From: Chrysochromulina tobinii
Lineage: Eukaryota > Haptophyta > Prymnesiales > Chrysochromulinaceae
Length of the DNA stretch: 18,870 nucleotides
Direction of reading: 5' to 3'
Assembly: GCA_001275005.1 (NCBI GenBank)
Contig: JWZX01002793.1
Location: forward strand, 1-18,870
Every line of letters begins with the position of its first letter. Positions within the stretch are counted from its first letter, which is position 1. The position numbers and the translations under genes were made by a program. Shown piece after piece: positions 1 through 7,750 of this stretch. Under the pieces are notes generated by a model, which did not search any database, was not told where the DNA came from, and was given only the letters and a program-made list of their open reading frames with translations.

Positions 1-475
1 GGGACGCCGTTCGAAGGAGCTTGAAGCGCCCGCTTTTGTGCTCCCAAATTTGGGACGACAGACTGGCACACGGACAGACAGACACACAGACGGACACGCA
101 AAAAAAGCCGGCCAAAACCTATCGGGTCGCGCGCGCGCTATTTTCACGCGGGCGGTTAATCTCAGAGGCTTCCCTCCCGGTGTTCCAACGGGGGTGGGGA
201 AGAATCAAGAATCATCGACCGCGGAAGTTGACATCGACCGGAAGCCTGCGCAAAACGCCCATACCCGTACGGTTGATCCATCCACTCACGTGCGCGTGCA
301 GCCAATATGTAACTTCCAAGGAAACAGGGGAAGTTTAGTCCGCTCTCGTTCGAACAAAACATGACGAAATCCGCGGCCTTATCTACCGCGACGCGATTTG
401 GAGCCGACCCGCGCGGCGAACGTCGCGAAACGCGACGCCGTCTTGCAAGAGCTGAGACTTCGTGCGCGGCGAGAC
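1..475. other. 5' flank of the first gene, no gene seen
   Basis: No convincing coding region is visible here. A CAGA/CACA-type simple repeat lies at about 73-98. An ATG at 361 in a fair context (AAAACATGA) opens a 69-codon frame rich in Arg. That frame is not the one that continues as the coiled-coil protein downstream. The region may be promoter and 5' UTR, or may hold a short first exon. Confidence 0.4.
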
Positions 476-1030
476 ATGGGCAGGAGCGATACTATCGAAG
501 ATTCGAGCACAGCACTGATGCTGGAGCGTCTTGCACAACTCGAAGCCGAGAATGGAAAGCTTCGATATAATAATGGCCAGCTCACCATGACGTGCTCGGT
601 GCTCAGGGCGCAGCGGGATGCTGCACGCGAGCAGCTCATTCGCGTAACTGCCGAGCTGGTGTCCGCAGAAGCGGTTGCCCTGACAACCGACGATTCTCAA
701 ACTGTGGGCCAAGCCAAGTCTTTGCCCACAAGCTTGAATCGTGCGATGCGACGGTCGCAGGAAGAGTGCAACGCTATCCTGGGCCCAGCTCCTGCTCATG
801 CTTTCGCAGCAGCTGCCCAGTCTCCACGAGATTCCTTCTCCGAGCTCTGGGACCGTACTCCCCTTCCCCACTGGCTCGCTCATGCCCGCGACCTCACGCT
901 CATTCCTGCTGGGGAAGGGCAGAGACGGAAGACCTTGGAGGCCTTTCATCCCAAATGGGCCGCCGACGACGAGTCCATGATGGCGGAAGCTGTCGAGCGT
1001 TTCAGACGCTCCTCGAGTTTTCGAGCTTGA
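476..1030 (+). CDS. Hypothetical coiled-coil protein
   Basis: I do not recognise a family. From the first in-frame ATG (476) the protein is 184 aa. Roughly its first third is predicted coiled coil: a leucine/heptad pattern runs through LERLAQLEAENGKLRYNNGQL and on into an Arg/Glu-rich helix. The spacing resembles a bZIP leucine zipper, but no basic DNA-binding region sits directly before it, so a transcription-factor call is not supported. The C-terminal half is Ala/Ser-rich with a Trp-containing patch (SELWDRTPLPHWLAHARD). The frame is open upstream to 365 without an ATG, and its translation there (AANVAKRDAVLQELRLRARRD) also looks helical. The true start may therefore be in an upstream exon, or be the ATG at 361 with a frame change between. 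The stop is TGA at 1028-1030. Existence as a gene is moderately sure; function is unknown. Confidence 0.5.
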   Translation: MGRSDTIEDSSTALMLERLAQLEAENGKLRYNNGQLTMTCSVLRAQRDAAREQLIRVTAELVSAEAVALTTDDSQTVGQAKSLPTSLNRAMRRSQEECNAILGPAPAHAFAAAAQSPRDSFSELWDRTPLPHWLAHARDLTLIPAGEGQRRKTLEAFHPKWAADDESMMAEAVERFRRSSSFRA

Positions 1031-1266
1031 GCTTTTACATGCTGCAGCTCGACTCCACATGTGGAACGCATGTGAACGCACTTAGCACGTGCTTTACATG
1101 TAGCTGGAGAATAGTAGCCGTCCGTAGATGGGCGAACACCGTTCAGATTCTTCATTTAGAATGTGCGGCGCGTTGTTTCGGTGCGTTCTGGTCGAACGCT
1201 CGGCTCCAGTGGGCTCTTGAACACACAGGCAACGGAGGCACAACATCGCACACTTGAGCGACGAGC

Positions 1267-1296
1267 GAGCGCATCCGAGCGCATCCGAGCGCATCG
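1267..1296. repeat. Three tandem 10-bp repeats upstream of the 653-aa gene
   Basis: GAGCGCATCC occurs twice in a row and is followed by GAGCGCATCG. A further GAGCGCATCGAGC lies at 1314-1326. The array ends about 40 bp before the ATG at 1337, so it lies in the promoter or 5' UTR. The 10-bp period is close to one helical turn. Whether it binds anything is unknown. Confidence 0.8.
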
Positions 1297-1336
1297 ACTG
1301 CCATCAGTCACCTGAGCGCATCGAGCACCCGACACC

Positions 1337-3298
1337 ATGGACATGACACCCACAAATCCCGAGGGCTCCTACTGGGAGTTCCTGCAGATGCTCTGGCAAT
1401 CCACAGCAGACGCCGCTGATGCTGAAGACGGCCCTGCCCTTGGTTGGCGCGGCAGTCCAATCGCGGAGGTCGCCTTCTTCCGGCACGGTTTCGTGCGTGC
1501 CTGGTACTTCACGGCGAAAGACGGCACGGTGAAGCGCAAGCAAAAAAAGAGCCTCAGCGTCGCCGAGCTCTCGAAGCGCCTGTGCGCTGGCAATCCGCTA
1601 CCATCCGCGAACGTTCCTCTGGAAAACGATCCGGGCGAGGTTGTGGCGCTCGCCGTCTTTGGGCCGGATGGCCTCATGGACCTTCGAGGCCGGATGGGCT
1701 CTTCGGTGGCCGCGCTCGAGCGTGGGCCGCTGCGCTGGCTCCTCGATGTTGACGACGCCCAGCGGCGCCATGAGCTGCAAGCGGTCGTCAAGTACGTGCG
1801 GAATCGTGGCGAGCGCGAGGCGGTTCTGCGCTTCGACTGGCGCGCGCAGGTGAGCCAGTACGAGCTGCGCAGTGCGATGGCACCGCTGCAGGCCGGCTCG
1901 TCACACACGGTCGTGCCCGCGTACCAGCGCCTGTCCACTCACGGTCCCGTCATGTACTACTCGGAGAAGGAACGACACGTTCCTGAGGCGGCCGTGCGGA
2001 AGGCGACAGAGGTGTGCGAGGGGTTGGCGAGCCGCATCGCCGGTAAGAACACACCGCGGGAGGAAGTGCACATCTGCGCCGACTTCAAGCTGCTCGGCGG
2101 CGACAAAGTCGTGCTCCTCTGGGCTGGAAGTGCCGCGGGAGACGAAGCCTTCCCCGCATATGCCTTCCCCGCGTCGATGAAGGCGGCCGAGCTGCCTCAG
2201 GAGGCGACCGCCGCGCCACCGCGCGAGCCGGTGCGCCTCGCCCTGCTTCAGGCGCAGCCCAAGAGCGGCCGTGGCTCGTCGAAGAGCTCCTCGGAGAGCG
2301 CCATGATCTCGAGTGCACGTGGCTCGAGGGGCTCCTCGGAGAAAGTGCCCGGCCTCAACCTCTTATGCTCACGCTACTTCATCTGCCGTGGATGCGGGCG
2401 CACCGAGCCGCGGAACCTTGCGCTGCAGCCCGCGCGTGACATGTCCGCGTACCGCGCCATGGAGGTCTACTCTGGCGAGGGCGCGCCTGACGCCCATGAC
2501 GACCCCGAGGCCGAGGACGACGTTCTTGAAGAGTTGCTGCGCCCTCAGAATGCGCTGCTGCCCGCGATCTTGACCTCCGAGCGCGCGAAGACGCTGCCCT
2601 CGAGCCTGCGCCCGACGACCGCGACGGCGTCCGCTACCGCTCGCCTCGCCTCGCCTCGCCTGATCGTGCGCACCGATGCTGGCGGCGACGGCGGCACGTC
2701 CAATTCGATCACGCCCCTTCGAGGAACCATACCCGGCTGGCATCAGGCCGCCATGTGCGCCGAATGCGCCGCCAAGGAAGCGGCACCGGTGGCGCCGCCT
2801 CGACGTGCCGAGGCCCTGTCGCTGCGTGCCAAGAAGCTCAAGGAGACACTCCGTCTCGCTGAGGAGGCCACCGGCGCCGCCGACCCGCCCACCTTCGCGA
2901 CGCTCAAGTCGGCGCGCAGTGAGTCGGGTCCAGGCATCAGCGGGGGAATGCTCGCGATGGCACTGTCGCTGCGACGGGACGAGGCACACGTGGGGAGGAT
3001 GGGGGAGGGGCAGGAGGGAGATCAGGGGTCCGCCGACGGCAAGCAGGAGGCGGCAGCGGAGCGCGCGTCATTTGAGACGGCGCTGGCAGAGTCGGCACCC
3101 GCGCCAGCTACCAACGCGGCGCCACCCGCAGACGAAGCGGCGGCGCCTGCAATCGACCCCGCGCACAACTTGATCAGTGCCGCGCATGGCGGCGCGACAG
3201 CGTCAAGTCTCCTCGGCGTCGAACGCCAAAAGGGCGATCCTGCAAATCCACGCTGGTTGGCACAATTTTTGCCGCTAGGTCCTGTGCCGGTACCGTAG
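1337..3298 (+). CDS. Unknown 653-aa protein with two separated CxxC pairs
   Basis: This is one uninterrupted frame starting in a strong context (GACACCATGG). The N-terminal 280 residues look folded, with alternating hydrophobic stretches such as EVVALAVFGPDGL (101-113) and a segment ending EVHICADFKLLGGDKVVLLWAGS (243-265). That last pattern faintly recalls unnamed proteins of flagellated protists, but this is only an impression. Residues 305-335 are Ser/Gly-rich linker. C350-x2-C353 (ICRGCGR) and C474-x2-C477 (MCAECAAK) could together form a split zinc-binding site, separated by an acidic, low-complexity insert of about 120 residues. Residues 490-520 look like a short charged helix. The C-terminal 130 residues are Ala/Glu/Pro-rich and probably disordered, ending in a short hydrophobic tail (WLAQFLPLGPVPVP). 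No signal peptide or membrane segment is seen. The gene is intronless. Function is unknown. Confidence 0.75.
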   Translation: MDMTPTNPEGSYWEFLQMLWQSTADAADAEDGPALGWRGSPIAEVAFFRHGFVRAWYFTAKDGTVKRKQKKSLSVAELSKRLCAGNPLPSANVPLENDPGEVVALAVFGPDGLMDLRGRMGSSVAALERGPLRWLLDVDDAQRRHELQAVVKYVRNRGEREAVLRFDWRAQVSQYELRSAMAPLQAGSSHTVVPAYQRLSTHGPVMYYSEKERHVPEAAVRKATEVCEGLASRIAGKNTPREEVHICADFKLLGGDKVVLLWAGSAAGDEAFPAYAFPASMKAAELPQEATAAPPREPVRLALLQAQPKSGRGSSKSSSESAMISSARGSRGSSEKVPGLNLLCSRYFICRGCGRTEPRNLALQPARDMSAYRAMEVYSGEGAPDAHDDPEAEDDVLEELLRPQNALLPAILTSERAKTLPSSLRPTTATASATARLASPRLIVRTDAGGDGGTSNSITPLRGTIPGWHQAAMCAECAAKEAAPVAPPRRAEALSLRAKKLKETLRLAEEATGAADPPTFATLKSARSESGPGISGGMLAMALSLRRDEAHVGRMGEGQEGDQGSADGKQEAAAERASFETALAESAPAPATNAAPPADEAAAPAIDPAHNLISAAHGGATASSLLGVERQKGDPANPRWLAQFLPLGPVPVP

Positions 3299-3442
3299 AG
3301 TCTCTCAGACCCCGTGCGGCGGCCAGACGAATGATATATGTACATGTACCGGGAGAAGTTTCCCCCGGTGTCTTTTTACCGGCTGAGAAGTTCAACCCCA
3401 TGCAGAATTCGTGAATTCCGCACGACATGTTCGATCCGAGCG

Positions 3443-4420
3443 ATGTCAAGAAATGTTGTTGACGCGCACTTCCACTTCTTCGACCCGCCCAATAACCCGT
3501 TCAACAAGTTTCTCGGCTCGTTTGGCTGCCCAGCCTACTTACCCGAGCAGTACGCCGAGCATTCCGCTGGACTCCCGATTCGCAAGACTGTGCACGTCGA
3601 GGCCATGTGTGACAGCGCGATCGGCGAGGCTCTGTGGGTCGAAGGCCTCGCAGATGCGGGCAGGTGCAACGTTGCGGCCATCGTCGCGGGCGTCAATCTT
3701 GCCGACGAGGACGCTGAGGCTCAACTGGATGAAATCAAGGCCAAGTGCCCGCGCCTGCGCGGCAACCGCTACATCATCGACTATGCCGGTCCGTTCGACG
3801 GGGGCAACAATGCGACGCATCCTAACATGGTGCGCCACGGCGGCGGCGGCGGTGTCGACTACCTGCGCGATCCTGCCGTGGCACCCGCCTTTGAGAAGGG
3901 CTTTGCCGCCCTCGCGGTTCGCGGTCTCAGCTTCGACCTGCAGTGCGCGCCCGAGCAGCTGCCTGCGGCCGCAGCTCTGTGTGCCAAGTACCCGATGGTG
4001 CCTGTGGTTATCGACCACATGGGGAAGCCACGTCACCTGCTGGCCGACGGCAGTGCCGAAGATACGGCCAAGATCACCGAGTGGCGCCAGGGTATGAAGC
4101 TGATGGCGGCGCTGCCGCAGGTGTGTGTGAAGCTCTCGATGCTAGGCTACGCGGTGCCGGGGTGGCACGCGGACGCTGCCAAGGAAGCGCTGCTGAAGAG
4201 CCTCGTGCTCGAGACCATCGAGCTCTTCGGCCCCGCGCGCTGTATGTTCGCGTCCAACTTTCACATCTCCGCCGCGGGCTCAGACTCGGACGGCAAGAGC
4301 GACACTGGGCCCGAGATGCCCGAGCTGTATGGCAAGTTTGAGAGCTGGGTGGCGGACAGAAGCGAAGAGGACAAGGTGCTCCTCTTCGCCGGCGCTGCGG
4401 AAGCGTTTTACAAGATCTGA
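3443..4420 (+). CDS. Amidohydrolase family 2 / COG3618-like TIM-barrel hydrolase
   Basis: The protein has 325 aa and matches the PF04909 group that includes L-fuconolactonase-like and 2-pyrone-4,6-dicarboxylate lactonase-like enzymes, so hydrolysis of a lactone or related small ester is likely. The exact substrate cannot be read from sequence. The N-terminal metal motif is D7-A-H9-F-H11. H51 (TVHVEAM) and H192 (VIDHMGKP) follow at the expected places, then KLSMLG (230-235). Near the C-terminus, where many relatives have Ser-Asp-Trp-Pro with a catalytic Asp, this protein has CMFASNFH (Asn272). Asn-Phe here also occurs in COG3618 members. The frame is open back to an ATG at 3338, but the ATG at 3443 immediately precedes the conserved barrel (MSRNVVDAHFHFFD), so I chose it. 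The extra 35 residues could instead be a targeting sequence. No signal peptide is seen from the chosen start, suggesting a cytosolic enzyme. It is intronless. Confidence 0.88.
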   Translation: MSRNVVDAHFHFFDPPNNPFNKFLGSFGCPAYLPEQYAEHSAGLPIRKTVHVEAMCDSAIGEALWVEGLADAGRCNVAAIVAGVNLADEDAEAQLDEIKAKCPRLRGNRYIIDYAGPFDGGNNATHPNMVRHGGGGGVDYLRDPAVAPAFEKGFAALAVRGLSFDLQCAPEQLPAAAALCAKYPMVPVVIDHMGKPRHLLADGSAEDTAKITEWRQGMKLMAALPQVCVKLSMLGYAVPGWHADAAKEALLKSLVLETIELFGPARCMFASNFHISAAGSDSDGKSDTGPEMPELYGKFESWVADRSEEDKVLLFAGAAEAFYKI

Positions 4421-4997
4421 TCTGGCCATCCTCAATTTATGGCGGACTCACAGAGATGGGCCATTTCTGGGATGCCCTGTGATGCTGTGTGCGACCACCC
4501 GCGAGCCGCGAAGGGCGCGCGGAGCGGCGCACTTTTTTGACCTAAAGGGGGACCTAGCCCACTACTCAGGTAATTACCTCATAGGCTTTGAACAGCGTGG
4601 CGGACACGTGTCCGCGGCGGACGGCGCGGGCCCGAGAAACGCGGCGGTCTCGACGACGGTGTAACGTCTCACGATTCAGGAGAGGCGAGTGCGGCGCCGG
4701 CGGAGACGGGAGAGTCGGCGACGGCGGAGAGGACGTTCGTTGTTGAATTACGATCATTGATACGGTTAGTCGCGTGCCGTTTCTATAGAATTACGGACAA
4801 GTCAGAAGTCTCTCTTCCCCTCATCCACGGTCAAGCGTCGCAAATACCGCGCCCAAAAGCGTGACATGGCCAATGAAAGTCGACCGCTCGACCCCCCGCG
4901 AGGTCCGCGCCGAGCCTGTGCGCTAACTTCCCGCTGCTCGCAAGCTCTCTTTCCTACTCGTATGTGGGTGTGGGCGCCTCTCGTGCGGACGGACGCC
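4421..4997. other. Convergent intergenic region, no gene seen
   Basis: This gap lies between the 3' ends of the amidohydrolase gene (+) and the Aha1-fusion gene (-), so it should hold both 3' UTRs. It contains two perfect palindromes close together: AGGTAATTACCT at 4568-4579 and CGGACACGTGTCCG at 4601-4614, the latter with a CACGTG core. A purine-rich GC stretch runs through about 4680-4735. No coding region is convincing. Confidence 0.5.
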
Positions 4998-6323
4998 TCA
5001 CTTGAGGATGCAGCCCAGCAGACCCGCCCCTGACCACTTTTGGGGCGTGAGCGTGAGCTGCAGCTGCTTCACTTGCTGATCCTTATCGCTCATACGCACG
5101 ACGATGACGTCGATCGGCTTGCCCACGCTCGCCTTGACTACGGGGACGATCGACTCGGAGACGCCTTTGTACCCGTCCGCCTGGACGGGGCCAAAGGCGA
5201 TGATCGAGTCGCCCTGGCACAGCCCTGCCTGCATCGCGGGCGACGCGGCATACACGGTGCCAACAGTGCACATCGACTTGCCCCCGGGTAGCTGCTCGTG
5301 CCAAGTCACGAGTAGGTCGGGGCGCTGCTGCTTGAGCGATTGGCTGAGCGCCATGCCGGCGACGGACACCTTGTTGCCGCCGAGGTATAGCTTCGTCAGC
5401 TCGAGCGCCGTGCCGCCCGCGAGCGCCTTTAGCAGCACGTGCACACCTGCGTCCGTCAGCTTGTTGAAGGTCAGGTCGATCTCTTCGACTCCTGAGACCT
5501 GCGAGTGGCTGAGCGCCTCGAGCAGCGCCCTGAGGTGCACGTCGCTCACGGCCAGATTGCTCAGCTTCAGCGCCCTGGTCGTGCTCGGGTTGTTGCGCAG
5601 CTGCTTGAGCACCTCTCGCATCTTGAGCGGCGGCAGCTCCTCATCGTCGTCCTCTGACGGCTCGAGTTGCTTGGGCGGTGGCTTGGGCGGCGGCGCCGTG
5701 GGCAGCGCCGCAGGTGCGGTGGCGGCGGGGGCCGGCCCCACTGATATCGGCTGCGGCATCGGCACGGGCACGGACGGCGTCGCGTACATGCGGCCACCCG
5801 CCGCCGGAAGAGGCTTCTGTCTGGCTGCCTCTGCAGTCACCTCTGCCTGCAGCTCCTTCATCTTGGCGACCACGGCTGCCTTGACGCAGCTGACGCCCTG
5901 CTTACGCATCGCCTCCGAGAGCGCTGAACCGCGGCTCTGGGTCTCGAACTCGACCTCGAGGTCGTCGAGGCTCTCGGCGCTCACGTCGGGAAGCCTGAGC
6001 GAGCCAGACGCTGACTCTTTTGTTGCGCCGTCCTCGCCTACGAGATCTCCCTTCCATTTGAGCTTCATCTCGAGCTGGTAGATGATGAAGGTGCGTGCCT
6101 TGCGGTTGTTTACCGATGCCTCACCCGTCGTCTCGCAGCTCTTGATCTCAATATTGGAGAGCGGGCCGTCGGCCGGGAAGATGTTTCCCTTGACCGCCTC
6201 GTTGAGCTGCTCCTTGACGTGCGCCGAGACGTCCTTGGTCGTCCAGTGCCAATTGTTGCAGTTCGCGCCGTCCGCGCGCTCCTTGACGATCCAGCGCTCG
6301 TCGCCTTCTCCGAGCAACGCCAT
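4998..6323 (-). CDS. Aha1 N-domain / leucine-rich repeat / PSMD9-type PDZ fusion protein
   Basis: One continuous 441-codon frame carries three domains. Residues 5-165 are an Aha1 N-terminal domain: GEGDERWIVKERADGANCNNWHW (5-27) and NNRKAR (72-77) closely resemble human AHSA1, including the NxNNWHW and NNRKGK elements linked to Hsp90 ATPase stimulation. A Pro/Ala-rich linker (181-220) and an acidic patch (224-229) follow. Residues 233-335 hold ribonuclease-inhibitor-type leucine-rich repeats (EEIDLTFNKLTDAGVHVLLKAL, then a TKLYLGGNKVS unit). Residues 350-441 are a PDZ domain ending KWSGAGLLGCIL, the C-terminal signature of PSMD9/Nas2/p27, the proteasome assembly chaperone. The AHSA1 C-terminal domain is absent. 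The start ATG is the first residue before the conserved Aha1 block. A role as an Hsp90 co-chaperone coupled to proteasome or client binding is an inference. The gene shares a 152-bp divergent promoter region with the next gene. Confidence 0.92.
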   Translation of the reverse strand: MALLGEGDERWIVKERADGANCNNWHWTTKDVSAHVKEQLNEAVKGNIFPADGPLSNIEIKSCETTGEASVNNRKARTFIIYQLEMKLKWKGDLVGEDGATKESASGSLRLPDVSAESLDDLEVEFETQSRGSALSEAMRKQGVSCVKAAVVAKMKELQAEVTAEAARQKPLPAAGGRMYATPSVPVPMPQPISVGPAPAATAPAALPTAPPPKPPPKQLEPSEDDDEELPPLKMREVLKQLRNNPSTTRALKLSNLAVSDVHLRALLEALSHSQVSGVEEIDLTFNKLTDAGVHVLLKALAGGTALELTKLYLGGNKVSVAGMALSQSLKQQRPDLLVTWHEQLPGGKSMCTVGTVYAASPAMQAGLCQGDSIIAFGPVQADGYKGVSESIVPVVKASVGKPIDVIVVRMSDKDQQVKQLQLTLTPQKWSGAGLLGCILK

Positions 6324-6475
6324 GTTGCGTTCCGGATAGTCGCGATTCGTGGACAGTGACAGGAGCCAACGAGCAGTGAAGAGAAATCCCAGGAAAACAT
6401 GAAGTCTGATGATTGAGACAGTATTACGCCGGGCCTATTAACATGCACTGCCTTTCTCACTATTGCGCTTAACAC
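6324..6475. promoter_or_regulatory. Divergent (bidirectional) promoter region
   Basis: Only 152 bp separate the start codons of the Aha1-fusion gene (-) and the membrane/FABP-like gene (+). Both promoters and 5' UTRs must fit here unless distal elements exist. The sequence is clearly AT-richer than its flanks. No TATA box is obvious. Inferred from gene arrangement only. Confidence 0.5.
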
Positions 6476-7750
6476 ATGCCGGCGCTCCTGCGAATTGACG
6501 TCGTGATGCTCTTCGTCGCCGCCTTCTTCAGCCTCTTCTGGCTGCCGCACGTGGTATTTGCCGACGGGAACCTGGCCTCCCTCGGCTTCGACTACGCGCG
6601 ATTCATGCCCAAGGCTAGCAGCGGACGCCCGGCGCCAGTGCCGCTCGAAATCGAGCGGCTGATAGTGCACGTGACCGGAGTCTTCGGAGCGTGCGGCATG
6701 GCGCTGAATGCGATGCTGTGCGCCTTCGCGCTACTCTCGGACGACATTCCGTCCAAGAAGCTCGCGCTCAGCTGCCACCTGTTCGGCCAGGCGCTCACCA
6801 CAGCCGTCAACTATGCCAAACCACCTGGCACGGGCGTGGAAGGATCGGCCGGGAGCGGACCTCTGCCGCTGATCCTCGCGCTGATGGTGATCAGCGGCTT
6901 CGGGCTGCTGCTCGAACATGACGCGCCGCCGCCACCCCGGCCGCCTCAGCCGCTCGAGGTCGAGCCTGCGGATGTGGCGAGCGCTGTCAAGGCGGCAGAG
7001 GGAAGGCTTGCGCCGAGCGCGCCCGCGATCAAACGCGTGCTCTCCAATGAGAACATCCCGTACGACGAGCGCCTGGCGGTCGCACGGGTCGTGCAATACT
7101 CCGAGGGCCCCGTGCGCTCCCAGAGCCTGCTCGAGCGCGGCTTCCAGAGCTTGCAGGCCTCGCTCACGCCGCGTGGCGGCAGCAGCAGCAGCAGCAAGGA
7201 TGGCCGCAGCAGCAAGGATGGCTTCGCTCAGTCCCGATTCGCAGCGCATCCATATTTGGGTACGTGGGAGCAGGGGAGCCTCGAGGCGGAGAAGCTCGAG
7301 ACGATCCTGAAGACGCAGGGCTACTCGTGGCCCATCCGCAAGCTCGCGCTCAGCGTACGACTCAACATGACCTTCACAATCGATGAAGAAGGCGACCTGC
7401 TCTACACGAGTGTGGTGCCCGGCCAAGGCAAGCAGCAGATCAAATGCGTCAACGGCGCGTCGCTGACGGTGCAAGCGATCGGTGCCAAGATCGTGCTCAC
7501 GATGCAATGGGTGCCTGCGGTGGGCGCTGTGGGCGGCAGTCATTTGGTGCTCGAGCAGGTGACCTACTGCAATGGCATCGAGAGCTCGCGCTCGACGATC
7601 ACCAAGAAATACGACCGCTCGACGGATCTCATCATCTCCGAGAACAAGTCGGTCGAGGGCTCGTACGTGCGCACCTTCAAGCGCGTGCTCAAGACGGTCG
7701 CCGAGTGCGCGCCCTTAGAAAGCAGTTCGCCCACGAGGGCGCTACGGTAG
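6476..7750 (+). CDS. Membrane protein with C-terminal fatty-acid-binding-protein-like domain
   Basis: The protein has 424 aa. The N-terminal 150 residues contain three or four hydrophobic segments (about 7-29, 62-88, 95-113, 128-146), predicting a multi-pass membrane domain whose family I do not recognise. A Pro-rich and charged linker (150-255) includes a Ser-rich stretch with SSKDG repeats (236-249). Residues 256-406 resemble the intracellular lipid-binding (FABP, calycin) fold: YLGTWEQGSLEAEKLETILK (260-279) matches the FABP opening GTW...F..YLK, SWPIRKLA (284-291) matches the 'RKLA' helix end, a series of beta-strand-like segments follows, and SYVRTFKRV (396-404) matches the closing strand, with Phe401 where FABPs usually have Tyr of the Arg-x-Tyr lipid-carboxylate clamp. 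A membrane-tethered lipid-binding protein is a reasonable inference; the ligand is unknown. Start context is AACACATG. It is intronless. Confidence 0.75.
   Translation: MPALLRIDVVMLFVAAFFSLFWLPHVVFADGNLASLGFDYARFMPKASSGRPAPVPLEIERLIVHVTGVFGACGMALNAMLCAFALLSDDIPSKKLALSCHLFGQALTTAVNYAKPPGTGVEGSAGSGPLPLILALMVISGFGLLLEHDAPPPPRPPQPLEVEPADVASAVKAAEGRLAPSAPAIKRVLSNENIPYDERLAVARVVQYSEGPVRSQSLLERGFQSLQASLTPRGGSSSSSKDGRSSKDGFAQSRFAAHPYLGTWEQGSLEAEKLETILKTQGYSWPIRKLALSVRLNMTFTIDEEGDLLYTSVVPGQGKQQIKCVNGASLTVQAIGAKIVLTMQWVPAVGAVGGSHLVLEQVTYCNGIESSRSTITKKYDRSTDLIISENKSVEGSYVRTFKRVLKTVAECAPLESSSPTRALR

Noticed and set aside
383-1081. A 232-codon open frame on the minus strand opposite the coiled-coil gene
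   Set aside because: Composition is Ser/Arg/Cys-rich with no domain-like pattern. The opposite strand has a better protein with heptads.
2369-2989. A 206-codon minus-strand frame inside the 653-aa gene
   Set aside because: Arg/Gly-rich shadow of a GC-rich coding strand; no motif.
3403-3418. Closely spaced GAATTC sites and a GTACATGTAC palindrome upstream of the amidohydrolase
   Set aside because: Short palindromes are expected by chance, and nothing else suggests a control site or a cloning junction.
5104-6081. A 325-codon plus-strand frame opposite the Aha1-fusion gene
   Set aside because: Ser/Ala/Gly-rich mirror of a gene with three recognisable domains on the other strand.
6731-7543. 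A 270-codon minus-strand frame opposite the membrane/FABP-like gene
   Set aside because: His/Arg/Ala-rich, no domain; the plus frame has membrane segments and FABP motifs.
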